A model generated the notes under the pieces. That model was not told the DNA's origin. It saw only the letters and a list, made by a program, of their open reading frames with translations, and searched no databases. This document shows, one piece after another, positions 49,132 through 59,374 of a stretch of DNA of 64,000 bases. Each line of letters starts with the position of its first letter. The stretch's first letter is position 1. The DNA comes from Phytomonas francai (lineage: Eukaryota; Euglenozoa; Kinetoplastea; Trypanosomatida; Trypanosomatidae), in assembly GCA_001766655.1 (NCBI GenBank), contig MJCC01000004.1, forward strand, positions 331,377 to 395,376, given 5' to 3'. Both the position numbers and the translations under genes were made by a program.

Positions 49132-50346
49132 ATGTTCGGTGGAGCAACAGAGGAGCAAAAAGCAGCGATGAGGCGGAACTTTGCTTCGGCAATATCTTCT
49201 GAAGAAGCGAAGAAGCCTGAGTCGGATGGTGAGGATGATTTATCCGATAATGAAAATGTTGAGCATTCAGCAGACCCGCAATCCTCATTACCTAATAAAC
49301 AGTCTGAAGAGGCATCCGAGGCATTTCGTATTAACGTCGATAATGAGAGTGTCGAGATCAGCAACATTCGCATGTTCGCCCTTAACGAAGTCGATTTCAC
49401 CTTGCTCACTCGATGTACGTCTCTTTCTTTGCGAAAAAATCTCATTCATCGACTTTCAGCGCTTCCACTAAATTTGGTAAATCGCCTCCACGAGCTTGAC
49501 TTTTTTGACAACAAGATAAAGAAAGTGGGGGATTTTTTTGAAAGCGCGCTTGTAGAGACCTCTATAGATGGAAAAGTGGAGTGGATCAAACAGCTACAGT
49601 GCAAGCCTTTCTCGTCTTTAGTTAAGCTCGATTTAAGTTATAATCAAATACGCGTGATATCTGGACTGGAATCATTGGGGGATACTCTCAAAGAATTATA
49701 TCTTGTCGAAAATAAAATTAAGATTATTCAAGGTCTTGATACGCTCTGCAACTTGGAGCTGTTGGAGCTCGGTGGAAATCATATCCGTGAGATTGGCTGC
49801 GGCTTAAAGAATCTTGTGAATCTCAAACAGCTATGGCTTGGAAAGAATAAGATAGCGACTATCGGGGATAGTCTTCGCACATTGCGCTCGTTAGAGCTTT
49901 TAAGTCTGCAGGCAAATCGAATTCTCACCATAGAGCCGGAGTGCTTTACGAATGAGCACCATCCCTGCTTAAGAGAGCTGTATTTATCCGAGAATGGCAT
50001 CAGCAAAATTGAGCATATCTGCCTCCATCATCTTCGCACACTTGATTTTAGCTTTAACCCCATTGAGCGCATCAACGAAGAGGTGGTGGATTGCGCGAAT
50101 ATGCCGCTCCTGGAGGAGTTTTGGCTAACCGATGGAAAGATTAGTGAGTGGGGGGAGGTGCAGAAGTTTGCGCCCTTCAAGGAAACCCTGCGCACGGTTT
50201 ATCTTGAGCGAAATCCTATAGAGCAGGATAAGCGGTATCGAAACAAGGTGTATTTATATCTGCCCTTTTTAGAGCAAATTGATTCCTGGCCGGTGATAAA
50301 TGTGGCAGATTTGGAGATGGATCGAAGGATTGAACGCGATCGATGA
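49132..50346 (+). CDS. SDS22-like leucine-rich repeat protein
   Basis: The product has 404 residues. An acidic N-terminus (20-60) is followed by at least nine 22-residue SDS22-type LRRs from about residue 80 to 340, e.g. 'LVKLDLSYNQIRVISGLESL', 'LKELYLVENKIKIIQGLDTL', 'LKQLWLGKNKIATIGDSL' and 'LRTLDFSFNPIERINEEV'. An LRR cap 'RNPIEQDKRYRNKVYLYLP' ends the array, as in PPP1R7. SDS22 binds and matures protein phosphatase 1. A 17-residue insertion interrupts one repeat (about 140-155). Similar caps occur in other LRR proteins, so orthology to SDS22 is likely, not proven. A pyrimidine tract and AG at 49115-49116 precede the ATG. Confidence 0.85.
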   Translation: MFGGATEEQKAAMRRNFASAISSEEAKKPESDGEDDLSDNENVEHSADPQSSLPNKQSEEASEAFRINVDNESVEISNIRMFALNEVDFTLLTRCTSLSLRKNLIHRLSALPLNLVNRLHELDFFDNKIKKVGDFFESALVETSIDGKVEWIKQLQCKPFSSLVKLDLSYNQIRVISGLESLGDTLKELYLVENKIKIIQGLDTLCNLELLELGGNHIREIGCGLKNLVNLKQLWLGKNKIATIGDSLRTLRSLELLSLQANRILTIEPECFTNEHHPCLRELYLSENGISKIEHICLHHLRTLDFSFNPIERINEEVVDCANMPLLEEFWLTDGKISEWGEVQKFAPFKETLRTVYLERNPIEQDKRYRNKVYLYLPFLEQIDSWPVINVADLEMDRRIERDR

Positions 50347-50683
50347 CAAGCACCGACAAGGTTCGGAGTCTCTCTGTGCGTGTGTGTGTATAAATCATTC
50401 TTTATGATATCGTTTTGTTGTTTGAATGTGTGCAATTACGTTCAAACACATACATACATATATATATATATATATGTGTGTATATGTATGTTTATGTGCA
50501 GCGTTACTTTGTTTATCATTTTTTCCGTTATTTGCTTGAACTGTTTTAATGCGTATATTCTTCAATTAATTCTTATTTCACGACAATGGCTTCACTCATC
50601 TACTCAAAAAAAAGTTTTAATACTCCAGTTAACCTAATTCTCGCAAACTTAACTTCAGGAATCATTATTTCTTCGAAAGAAAA
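50347..50683. other. Intergenic region with TA repeat and acceptor
   Basis: It contains CA/TA dinucleotide repeats (about 50445-50490) and an acceptor AG at 50657-50658 before prefoldin 6. No gene seen. Confidence 0.5.
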
Positions 50684-51118
50684 ATGCAGAAACTTCATCC
50701 TGAGATACGCGCCATGAACGATCAGCTCAGGTCCATTCTGAAAGAAGCTCAGGAACTTGCTGAAAAAAAGGGCAAATTGATCGAATCTCGCCGTCATCTT
50801 GGTGGGCAGAAGAACGAGAACGAGCTAGTGAAAACGGAGATCCACAACTTAGAGCCCGACGCGATGGTCTACAAACTCATCGGACCTGCCCTGGTCCCGC
50901 AGGACTCCAGCGACGCCCGGACGATCGTCGAGAATCGACTGGACTACATTAACAGCGAAATCAAAAAGGTCGACGGCAGCATCGTGGAGTTAGACAGAAA
51001 AGAGACTCAACTCCAAGAAAAGGCGCAGGAAATTTACCGCAAAATGCAGGAAAAGCAGACCCAAATTGTCCAGCGCCAGCAACGTCAACAACAACAACAA
51101 CAACAGCAGCAAAGTTAA
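50684..51118 (+). CDS. PFDN6: Prefoldin subunit 6, with polyglutamine tail
   Basis: This is a beta-type subunit of the hexameric prefoldin chaperone that hands nascent actin and tubulin to the CCT chaperonin. The product has 144 residues. The antiparallel coiled coil with the beta-hairpin reads 'NENELVKTEIHNLEPDAMVY', 'KLIGPALVPQDSSDARTIVE' and 'NRLDYINSEIKKVDGSI', matching PFDN6 rather than PFDN2 ('FKLLGPVLV..A..TV..RLDYI' pattern). The C-terminus carries an unusual Gln-rich extension (about 125-143) with an uninterrupted run of nine or ten Gln encoded by CAA/CAG. The family usually ends shortly after the second helix, near residue 125. Confidence 0.93.
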   Translation: MQKLHPEIRAMNDQLRSILKEAQELAEKKGKLIESRRHLGGQKNENELVKTEIHNLEPDAMVYKLIGPALVPQDSSDARTIVENRLDYINSEIKKVDGSIVELDRKETQLQEKAQEIYRKMQEKQTQIVQRQQRQQQQQQQQQS

Positions 51119-51644
51119 GGATGAAGCCCAACGAAAGGGCGAGACTTGCCTTCGTAAGAAATGGCTGCTGCTGTTGGTATTGGGTTGTTAATGATTTGGT
51201 ATTTGTCTACTCTCCCCCTTTTTGTTGACAATGGAGGAAATGATAGTAGGGCTTGTTTGAAATGCGGAAACGCACGTACATAACGATATATATAGATATG
51301 GATATATATATATATATATATATCGACCTAATAACCTGGATTGAAATTCCCCGTAGCATTAAGCCAAAAATCACACTATTGGAATAAAAAAAATCGAGCA
51401 CTTATTCTTAATAGGAGAAAATTGGATCTTCGCTCCCGCTTTGTGATATTTCTTTTTTCGCTGTTTCATTTCTTTGTAATGAATCAATCTACCCATTATT
51501 GCCGCTTGATAGCGTGTGGTTTTGATTTTTGCTAGTTGATTCTTATCCAAGCACGCACACAGCGGTATTTTTCCTCTTTATAGAAAGAAAAAAGGGAGCT
51601 AATAATAGTATCAAAAACAAGCAACTCTTTGTCTTTGAGCTTCT
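51119..51644. other. Intergenic region, no gene seen
   Basis: AT-rich DNA with a TA run at about 51301-51323 and T-rich tracts ahead of the next ATG. No supported ORF. Confidence 0.5.
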
Positions 51645-54600
51645 ATGGATGAAAAGTATCATTGGAAGCAATCTCATAAAAACCTATGGGCGGCGGACAC
51701 CTCCCCAATTTCTCCCTTATCAGAGGATCCTTTCTGCCAGAATGAAGGAGAATCTCTGAACGAGGAAAATGTGCAGGGAAAGGAGAGGGAGGAGGAGGGG
51801 GCGATAATCCCCCCTGAATCTCGTCTTTTTTTAGATCTTTTAGGAGAATGTGCGGCAGTTCATGGTAATCGGAAAGAAAAGAAGGAAGCCCTTTCCGATA
51901 CCACGCGGCATAAGCTTATAGATTGGTTAAATCACGCTTCAGGGGAGAAAAGGCCTCCTTATGTAAAGTATTTAGTGAAGGCTCTACTTTTACAGGATGA
52001 AAAGCTATCCAATGTGTTATGCGCGGGTAAAAATGATACCAGTAAGGGCGAACACACCCTAAATCGATCCAGCCGGCGCCTAAGGTCGATAATCACCGAA
52101 ATCGCCCATCACCTCGCTTCGGATGACGAAACGGAAGACCTCCCTGCATCCTCGTCGGCGCATTTCGACCTCGATGCGAGTTCGGATACGGATCTCGAGG
52201 GGGCTTTGTACCGCGTTCTTTTGGAGGTGGAGAAGTGCGAGGAGCTCGCCGAGCGCGCCTTTCGCCCGGCCGGGCGGCGATCGCTTCGTCGGATGCTCCT
52301 TGACGCGGCGGCGGCCCCCCCCCCGTCCGCGCGGCGGCTCCTCGAGGAGGTCGTGGAGATTTTGCAGGCGGGCGGGCCCGGGGGCGTGGGCGACCTCGCG
52401 GAGGCCCCCGCGCGCGCCCTGGCGGTCGTAAAGGAGGCCGAGGCCCTTCGCCGCGCGGCCCTCGCCGCCCCCGCGCGCGCGGCGTGGCTTTGCGAGGCCG
52501 TCCGTCGACTCCGCGAGGGCCTGCGGGGATGCCCGGCGGAGGTGGTGGGGCCCACAGAAGCGAAGGAGGCCGAGGAAGAAGTGGAGAACGCGCCGAGGAC
52601 GGCCCCGGACGAAATTCGCGCGGCCTTTTCGGCGGCCCTAAACCGCACGGAAAGGGGGCTGGCCGCGCTCAGCGACGAGTACGCGGCCGCGAAGGGCGCG
52701 GTGCGGCGCCTCCTGCACGCGAACGCCGGCGCGCCGCACAACGACGCCGCCCTCAAACTTTCCGAATTGCTGGCGGCCCTGCCGGGACTAAAAGGGGATG
52801 AGGGGCAGGAGGAGATGCTCGTTCAGCACGCGATGGCGCTCGATACGTTCGATCAGCTCATTGGGAAACTCCCGGCATCGCTTCGAGAGCGGTTTCACCT
52901 GAAAGTGGAGCAGCCCTTTGATAAGGAGACGGCGGGGTCGATGGTAAAGGCCTTGGCGAGCCTTGTGGAGACGAATGCAGAGATGGAGGAGGGGGTGGAT
53001 TCGCTTTACGGGCGATTGCGGCAGCAGTTTCGCCTTTCGCAAGAAGTTTTGTCGAAAACCACCCCACAACGGGAGCGTTTTCGGTTTTTGGAGGATACGA
53101 TTTTGGCGGTTTGCGGGCGATCCTGCGAGACCGCCATCGCGGAGTCGGTTTTGCAAAAAACCGTCAAGAACGCCGTTGAGGAGCTCGCGCAGCTGCTTTT
53201 GAGCCTCACGGGAAATGAGAATACGCTGACAGGGGGGGAGTTGGAGCCCTCTGTGCGAATTGCCCCGCCCACGGAGGATTTAAGCGAGATGGTCCGCGTT
53301 TTAAAACTTCGTCTGCTGGAGTGGCAGGCGCAGCAGCAAAAGCAAATCGCCTCGGGAGGGCAGTGGAGGCTGGAGGGGATTCGTCTAAACGAGATTACCC
53401 GACGCTTTCTTTCGCCCGTTCAGCAATTACTGCTCGAGATGCTTTCTTCCGCCGATGCCTCTACGGGAGGGGGAGGAGTTGATGAGTTTGAGCCCGCTGG
53501 TATGGAGGCTGAAAATGTCTCTATTGAAGGCTATCCCAGTCCTTCTCGTCAGAATTCTTCCTGGCGCCATCCCGATGTCGTGCATAATGATAAGCCGATG
53601 TCGATTTCCGAAATCGAAAAATCGTTCAACGACGTACTGGATCGGGTTAGACTTCTTAAGGGGAAACATTCTCGCAATCTTCAGGCGATTTCCTCACAAA
53701 AAATTCGCCTTCGATCTCTCACGCAGCGGAACAGCGATTTGCTGAAACGGAATAAAAAGATCTTTGCGCGCGTTGGTAAGATATGCTCGGCACTCGGCAT
53801 CGATGTTTCTGCTTTCGCCAGTGATTCGCTCATGGCTAAGGTCAGCAAGGGTATGTCGACGGCTAACGCTACGATTTCTTTAGCGAATGAGGATCCGAAT
53901 AGTAGTAAGAGCGTAGCCCTGTTGACAACTGGAGGCGGCGGGGGTTTAGAAATCACCGAGGATACGGTTTTGAGCGCCTTGAAAATGATTGAGGCTCGTC
54001 TAGACAGTGACGTGGAGCTCGTTGAGCGATCCATCTTAGTGGCCGAGTTAAACCGTTTGAAAGAGGTTGAGAAGTGCTGGGAGAGCGATCGGGCCGCGTT
54101 TATGGAGTCGATCGCGATGATTTTGAAGCGCTTGGCAGAGAGCGGCGTGTTAATTAAGCAATCCTTATTTCTCTTAGGCACGGACGAATCCGCGGAGGAT
54201 GAGTTGCTCGAGTCGGTTCTTTTGAAGACCGATGAGAAGCGATCCGGGACGGGGAAACAGAAAGGGCAGAGGGGCGATGGGAAGGCACCTGGGGGGGGAA
54301 ACGAACCCTTCCCCCCCGCTAGTAATGCGCCGATCGAAGACGACGACGACGACGACGAAGCGGGGGAGGGGGGTGATGAGCATGACCCGCACGGCGGGGT
54401 GGAGGGGATGCTTGCGGGTCTACTGCAGAAGTACGCGCGCTGGACGGCGCGGCTCGAGGAGACGATCGTCGACCACCTGGATACGCAGCAGCGGATTCTG
54501 AAGTACTTCAGCGTCGTCCGGGACTTCTTCGCGGGGGCCGACGCGGGCGGGCGTCGGACCCCGCCGGTGGTGGACAACTTGATCGACCTCGACGCGGCGC

Positions 54601-57203
54601 TCGTGGGGGTGGCGGACGGCGTCCTGCCCGTCCTCGATCGCGCGCGGGGCGGGGGCGGGGCGGGTCTCCCCCCCCCTCCCCCCTCGGGCCCGCCGGGCGA
54701 CCACCGCCTCGCGCGCCTGCAGGACGCCATCGCGCGGCTGCGCGCGGTCGTCGGCTCCCTGCGCTGCGTGCGGTACTTGGCGATCCCGACGGCCGCGCGC
54801 CCCCGCGGCGACGGCGACGTCGAGCTCCTCTTCGACGAGCCCACGGCGGGCGCCTTCGCGCGGACGGCCCCCCCCGCCGCCCCGGACGACCCCGGCGCCC
54901 CTCTGCAGGCCGCCGTCGCCGACCTCGACGCGCTCGACAGCGGCCTGCGCGCCTTCAGCGGGGGCTACAAACTCGCGGCAATCCTCCTGCGCCGCGACAC
55001 CGACGCCAGCCACGGCCTCCTCGCCGAGATGCTCGAGGCCGCCCTCCGTCTCACAGACGACGACGAGGCCGAGGCCGTCTGTGACGGGGAGGGGCTGCGC
55101 GGCCTCCACGCCGCCCTCCTGCGCGGGCCCCCCGGCGGCTGCTACTTCTTCTCGCGCGTGCGGGGGGAGGGGGGGCTGTGCGTCGCCGCCCGCGCGCTCG
55201 CGGCGCTGCGCGGGGTCTTCGCGCGCGCCCTCGCCGCCCGCGCGCGGGACCGGCAGCTCCGCGGCGACGTCGTCGACCTCTGCGCGATGTACGCCGGGTG
55301 GGCCGAGCGCGCCGCGCTGCCCCCGGGCCACGCGCTGCCGCCCGCCGTCCTCGCCGGCGCCGTCCGCGAGGGCGAGGCGGGGGGGAAACGAGGGCCGGCG
55401 GAAAGGGGGGCGGCGCGCCCGCCCAGGCCGCCGCCCCCACCGGCCGCCGCCCACGCCCCGATCGCGCACTTCGTCCGCGACGACCTGGTGTTGTCGGTCA
55501 TCGGCCACATGTTCCAGCTCGCGCGGCTCGCCGTGGAGGGCAAGGACAGGGAAGCGGGGCAGGGGCAGGGGCTGGGCGAGGACCCCAACCAGGCGGAAGA
55601 GGACAGGGGGGAGACGGCGACGGGGACGGGGGGGGGCGCGAAAGCGCCCGCGCGCGTCCAGGAGCTGGAGGCGCAGCTGGGGCTGCTGAAGGAGGACGTC
55701 GCGCTCGCCGAGAGGCGCGCGGCCGAGGCGGAGAGTCGCCAGGCCGCCAGCGAGGAGGCGCGAAATTGCGCGCAATCCGAGGCTGCCCTCGCACGCGCGG
55801 AGCTTCGCCGTCTAAAGCGCGATTTGGCGAACGCGAACAAGGAACAAGTCGACGGCGGCGGACGCGATGCCGCCGCGGTGGAGTCGCTTCCGCCGTGGAT
55901 GGCGGCAAGAGGCGGCGGCGCGGCGGCGGCGTTGCCGGTGGTCGAGGGCTCCGCGGAGTGGGATGGGATGACGGAGGTCGCGCACTATGCGAGGGCCCTC
56001 AGCGAGGAGCTGCGCTACGCAAAATCGCTCGTCCGCGACTCACGTGCGCAAAAGGGCAAGGCGTCCGAGAGCGCCAGAGCGGAACCCCGACGCGCCGGGG
56101 ATTTCGCGCGGACGCGCAAAGGCAGCAGCGATAGGACGGTTGGGAACCCCCGCGAGGGGCTTTCGTCGCAGTCGGGCCGGGGGTCCGCCGCGGGTGGGGA
56201 TCCGTTAATCGACTTCCAACAGCGGTTGGCGGAGGAATATCGGACTCTTCTTCATGTGGTCGCCGAGCCGGAGATACACAGCTACGCGGGGAACCTCTCG
56301 CGCACGACAAGGGCCAACGAGAGGGCGGGGGATCGCAGCTTGTCACGTTCCCGGGATCGTGCGCGGACGATACGCGACGAGGAATGCAGGGAAAATCCCA
56401 ATTATGCTGGGAAAAAGCCGCCTCTTAAAGGCAACCGAAGCCCCAACGTGGTGGTGGATGCCGTCGTACGTTGCGATAGCGACGGGCGCGTTGGATACTC
56501 TGAGCGCAACGCCGTAGCCGGTAGGAGCCTGCCGTTGAATTACCCTGCTCATCCCTCCGGTTCCTCAGCTGAGGGGATCCGACGAATGACGCGATCCTCG
56601 AGTCTTGGGTTCGCAGAAGTACCTGCTCGATCGTCGTCGTTGTCGTCTCACTATCGAGTGGTTCAACAAAGTGGTAGACGGCAAGGCGAGCTGGACCATC
56701 GACTAGCGGCGGCGGCGGGTGGTGGTGGGAGCCGCCATCTTCGTGGCCCGGAAAGCTCTTTGGAACGTTCATACGGCCTTAAGCAGCAGCAGCAGCAGCA
56801 ACATACCTCATTTCAAAAGGATCGCCTGCACCCGCGTGAAGTTGACCACCGCGCGCTTCCTCATGGCGGAAAAGCCAGAGTAAGCTCTCCTCCACATTCG
56901 CTACAAACTACATCGAAGAGGAGGTCTTCGCCGCAGCCCTCGCTGGAGGGTTCGGGGGATCCCTTTCCGCCGACGCACCGCTCCAGCATTCCTATAAATG
57001 ACACTCACCCTCCCAACAGCCGTCGTGACTCCACCCAACCCCCGTTAACGGGTACTATGCAATTTTTCAAAACGGAAAGGCACCTACCTGCATCCTCCAG
57101 TCGCAGTAGAGCTACCACGCCGCTTGTTCCGCAGCATTCTTCTTCTTCGCGGCGAGAGGCCCCAAGAACGGAGGAGCTGCGCGGAGGTCGCTTCAGACAC
57201 TAA
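51645..57203 (+). CDS. Giant GC-rich coiled-coil protein, unknown
   Basis: The product has 1852 residues. The first 800 residues are mainly helical. An acidic Asp/Glu run ('EDDDDDDEAGEGG') lies near 895-910. A very Ala/Arg/Gly/Pro-rich segment (about 930-1330) is encoded by extremely GC-rich DNA (54.4-56.1 kb). A clear coiled coil follows at about 1335-1405 ('ELEAQLGLLKEDVALAERRA'). The last 400 residues are Ser/Arg-rich and disordered, with a short Gln run near 1705. There is no catalytic motif or TM. Such proteins in kinetoplastids are often cytoskeletal or basal-body components, but this is a guess. Many shadow frames on both strands in 54-56 kb result only from high GC. Confidence 0.8.
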   Translation: MDEKYHWKQSHKNLWAADTSPISPLSEDPFCQNEGESLNEENVQGKEREEEGAIIPPESRLFLDLLGECAAVHGNRKEKKEALSDTTRHKLIDWLNHASGEKRPPYVKYLVKALLLQDEKLSNVLCAGKNDTSKGEHTLNRSSRRLRSIITEIAHHLASDDETEDLPASSSAHFDLDASSDTDLEGALYRVLLEVEKCEELAERAFRPAGRRSLRRMLLDAAAAPPPSARRLLEEVVEILQAGGPGGVGDLAEAPARALAVVKEAEALRRAALAAPARAAWLCEAVRRLREGLRGCPAEVVGPTEAKEAEEEVENAPRTAPDEIRAAFSAALNRTERGLAALSDEYAAAKGAVRRLLHANAGAPHNDAALKLSELLAALPGLKGDEGQEEMLVQHAMALDTFDQLIGKLPASLRERFHLKVEQPFDKETAGSMVKALASLVETNAEMEEGVDSLYGRLRQQFRLSQEVLSKTTPQRERFRFLEDTILAVCGRSCETAIAESVLQKTVKNAVEELAQLLLSLTGNENTLTGGELEPSVRIAPPTEDLSEMVRVLKLRLLEWQAQQQKQIASGGQWRLEGIRLNEITRRFLSPVQQLLLEMLSSADASTGGGGVDEFEPAGMEAENVSIEGYPSPSRQNSSWRHPDVVHNDKPMSISEIEKSFNDVLDRVRLLKGKHSRNLQAISSQKIRLRSLTQRNSDLLKRNKKIFARVGKICSALGIDVSAFASDSLMAKVSKGMSTANATISLANEDPNSSKSVALLTTGGGGGLEITEDTVLSALKMIEARLDSDVELVERSILVAELNRLKEVEKCWESDRAAFMESIAMILKRLAESGVLIKQSLFLLGTDESAEDELLESVLLKTDEKRSGTGKQKGQRGDGKAPGGGNEPFPPASNAPIEDDDDDDEAGEGGDEHDPHGGVEGMLAGLLQKYARWTARLEETIVDHLDTQQRILKYFSVVRDFFAGADAGGRRTPPVVDNLIDLDAALVGVADGVLPVLDRARGGGGAGLPPPPPSGPPGDHRLARLQDAIARLRAVVGSLRCVRYLAIPTAARPRGDGDVELLFDEPTAGAFARTAPPAAPDDPGAPLQAAVADLDALDSGLRAFSGGYKLAAILLRRDTDASHGLLAEMLEAALRLTDDDEAEAVCDGEGLRGLHAALLRGPPGGCYFFSRVRGEGGLCVAARALAALRGVFARALAARARDRQLRGDVVDLCAMYAGWAERAALPPGHALPPAVLAGAVREGEAGGKRGPAERGAARPPRPPPPPAAAHAPIAHFVRDDLVLSVIGHMFQLARLAVEGKDREAGQGQGLGEDPNQAEEDRGETATGTGGGAKAPARVQELEAQLGLLKEDVALAERRAAEAESRQAASEEARNCAQSEAALARAELRRLKRDLANANKEQVDGGGRDAAAVESLPPWMAARGGGAAAALPVVEGSAEWDGMTEVAHYARALSEELRYAKSLVRDSRAQKGKASESARAEPRRAGDFARTRKGSSDRTVGNPREGLSSQSGRGSAAGGDPLIDFQQRLAEEYRTLLHVVAEPEIHSYAGNLSRTTRANERAGDRSLSRSRDRARTIRDEECRENPNYAGKKPPLKGNRSPNVVVDAVVRCDSDGRVGYSERNAVAGRSLPLNYPAHPSGSSAEGIRRMTRSSSLGFAEVPARSSSLSSHYRVVQQSGRRQGELDHRLAAAAGGGGSRHLRGPESSLERSYGLKQQQQQQHTSFQKDRLHPREVDHRALPHGGKARVSSPPHSLQTTSKRRSSPQPSLEGSGDPFPPTHRSSIPINDTHPPNSRRDSTQPPLTGTMQFFKTERHLPASSSRSRATTPLVPQHSSSSRREAPRTEELRGGRFRH

Positions 57204-57847
57204 ACTGAGAAACCTGAGACAAATGGTATTAGAAATCATTATTTGCCTATTTATTTATTGGATGTGAATCTTCATTTGATTTTTCTTTTTTTTTTTTTTC
57301 ATCCGCATCATACTGTAAATTTCAAGGTTTTGTTTGTTTCTGTACATAATAATAGGTGGGTGGACTTCATCGCTTTGTTGCTAAAGTGTGAGGTGTAGAG
57401 TGGGCAGGTGAGACGATATTTTGCGTCATACCTGCGGTATTTCGTTTGTCATTATCTCAATGATCCTCCCTATTTTTCTCAATATAGAGGTTTTTATAAT
57501 GTCGTTAGATCCCTGTTAGAAGTCCTTCAGCGTTTTCTTTTTTTTGTCTTGCAGTGTTTATCGGTGAACTGCCGTTTCTTGGGACAATTGTTGGCCGAAC
57601 CACCACCCTGAGTACCCTGCGATGGATGAAATGACTAAAAATTAGCTGTATTTCCTTTTATTCCTTCAATCGGTTTCCACCTCCCTCTTACCTTTTTGTT
57701 TCAAAGGATTTACTTGTCTAGAACTTGTCAAGGAGATTCGTTTATTTAGTATCGGGCCGTGCGAAGGTTTTTAGTTGTGTGCATTAAAAGCACACCTAGG
57801 GAAAATTGGAAGCACCATCGGAACGGTAGGGGAAGGGGGAGGAAGCG
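57204..57847. other. Intergenic region, no gene seen
   Basis: T-rich 3' flank and 5' flank. The frame at 57408-57611 opens with GTG and is not supported. A T/C-rich stretch at about 57655-57700 may guide trans-splicing of the next gene. Confidence 0.5.
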
Positions 57848-59374
57848 ATGACTTTTAATCCGCGAGTGGGGTTACTGTATAATGCTATGCATCCAAGCTC
57901 GGGGAAGGGTGTTGTCTTCATGCGGCATCTTCGATCCCCCATAGCGACAGCCCTTCCGTCATTGCAAAGGACGTCGGGGGCTGTGGGGGCGCCTGTTTAC
58001 CTTTTTGCAGCTCGGCATCGCCTGACCAACGCAAGCATCCTCACTAACATCAAAGAGATGGCAAACGAAAAGAATGACAACACGTGCAAGCTTGTTTATG
58101 CGCGCCGTCGCCAGGAAGACGCCATTGCGTTCGCTATAAAGGAGAAGGAGCTTCTTACCGAGAAGGCGAAGCGGCATCTAAAGGATGAGGAGGAAAAGGA
58201 GCAGGAGAAGGCGAAAGAGGAGGCTCTCATTGCTGAGGCCGCCGCGCTTGGCGGACCGGCTGCGGCTGAGGAAATGCGGAAAAAAATAGCGTCCGATCGC
58301 AGCAAATACTTGCGTTCCGTCGACGCCTTTGGGGACAAGAGCGTCCACCTCCAGCACACCTTCACCGGCTTCGCCGAAAACCGCATCATCCAGTGGTGGG
58401 AGCACCTGTACTGGAACTACCTTCGCTACTTCTTCACACAGGAGGTCCTCATCGCGAAGGACCGCTTTGGCAACAAGTTCACGGTGACCTGGCAGTTTAT
58501 CAAAGGGCGCCAGGAGCAGCGCCGGATGTACCGCCGGGACAGCAATAAAAAACACCAGCCCTACGGCGCCCTCGCGACGGACGACCGGCTGTGGGAGCGG
58601 TGGATGCGGAGCCACCGCGCGGACCCCCCCAGCGTCGCCGAGGAGGAGTACCTACGCCACTACAAGCGGGAGTTCTTCGGGCCAATGGTCCTCGACGACG
58701 AGGAGGTCGAGGACTCCATGATGCGCCTGCTCGCGCACATGAACCGCTCCCAGGCGCTCTTTCAGGAGTTGGACGAGGATCAGGATTACGGTGACGCCCA
58801 GCGGGCCGCGAAGCCGCTGCGCGAGACGGAGCGCAAGCCAGGGGACGAGATGAAGGCCAAGGCGAAGAAGGGCGCGACCTGGACGCTCGGGTTCGTCCGT
58901 GGCGACCTCTTCTACAACGAGGAGGAGACCCAGGTCATGCGAAATGAGCTTGGGCACATCTTCCGGAACATGGAGTGGCAGGCGCTGGAGTACAAGAGGC
59001 AGGTGCGCACGAACAAGGGCCAGCACCCGCGCGGGAAGCCCGCGGAGGGCACCACCGACCCCAACGCCCCGGACGGCGAGCCGCTGAAGCACTACTGGCA
59101 TCGCACGGACTTGGATGTCCCCTACCACGACGCGGTGTCGGACCTCAGCACGCCCGAGCTGGAGCGCCTGCGCATCGAGTCCGACCAACTCGAGGACGAG
59201 CGGCTGGCCATTCGCAAGGAACTGGGGCTGACGGATCTGGGGGATATGCGGGAGGGCCGGGACCCCATCCAGCAGGACCACGCCCCGTTCCAGCCGCCGC
59301 CGGTGTCGAAGCACTGGAAGCCAAAATGCTGGGAGGAGGCGTGGGGGACCGGCGCCGGAGGGATGTTTTGCTGA
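57848..59374 (+). CDS. Mitochondrial protein with NDUFA12/NDUFAF2-like domain
   Basis: The product has 508 residues. The N-terminus (1-60) has Arg/Ser/Ala and no early acidic residues, compatible with import. A charged coiled coil occupies about 75-150. At about 196-265 the text 'VLIAKDRFGNKFTVTW', then 'RRMYRRDS', then 'LATDDRLWERWMRSHRADPP' repeats the order of the NDUFA12 (B17.2) and NDUFAF2 family: G/D-xFGNK(Y/F), Arg-Arg, then WxxWL...DPP. Those proteins bind complex I near its NADH arm. The domain is embedded in a much longer protein than the usual 145-170 residues. Domain assignment is by motif order. It is the last protein gene of the + array. Confidence 0.6.
   Translation: MTFNPRVGLLYNAMHPSSGKGVVFMRHLRSPIATALPSLQRTSGAVGAPVYLFAARHRLTNASILTNIKEMANEKNDNTCKLVYARRRQEDAIAFAIKEKELLTEKAKRHLKDEEEKEQEKAKEEALIAEAAALGGPAAAEEMRKKIASDRSKYLRSVDAFGDKSVHLQHTFTGFAENRIIQWWEHLYWNYLRYFFTQEVLIAKDRFGNKFTVTWQFIKGRQEQRRMYRRDSNKKHQPYGALATDDRLWERWMRSHRADPPSVAEEEYLRHYKREFFGPMVLDDEEVEDSMMRLLAHMNRSQALFQELDEDQDYGDAQRAAKPLRETERKPGDEMKAKAKKGATWTLGFVRGDLFYNEEETQVMRNELGHIFRNMEWQALEYKRQVRTNKGQHPRGKPAEGTTDPNAPDGEPLKHYWHRTDLDVPYHDAVSDLSTPELERLRIESDQLEDERLAIRKELGLTDLGDMREGRDPIQQDHAPFQPPPVSKHWKPKCWEEAWGTGAGGMFC

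Noticed and set aside
54420..55775. Several 200-450 codon frames on both strands in 54-56 kb
   Set aside because: All arise from the extreme GC content of the 1852-aa gene; none has a domain or plausible start.
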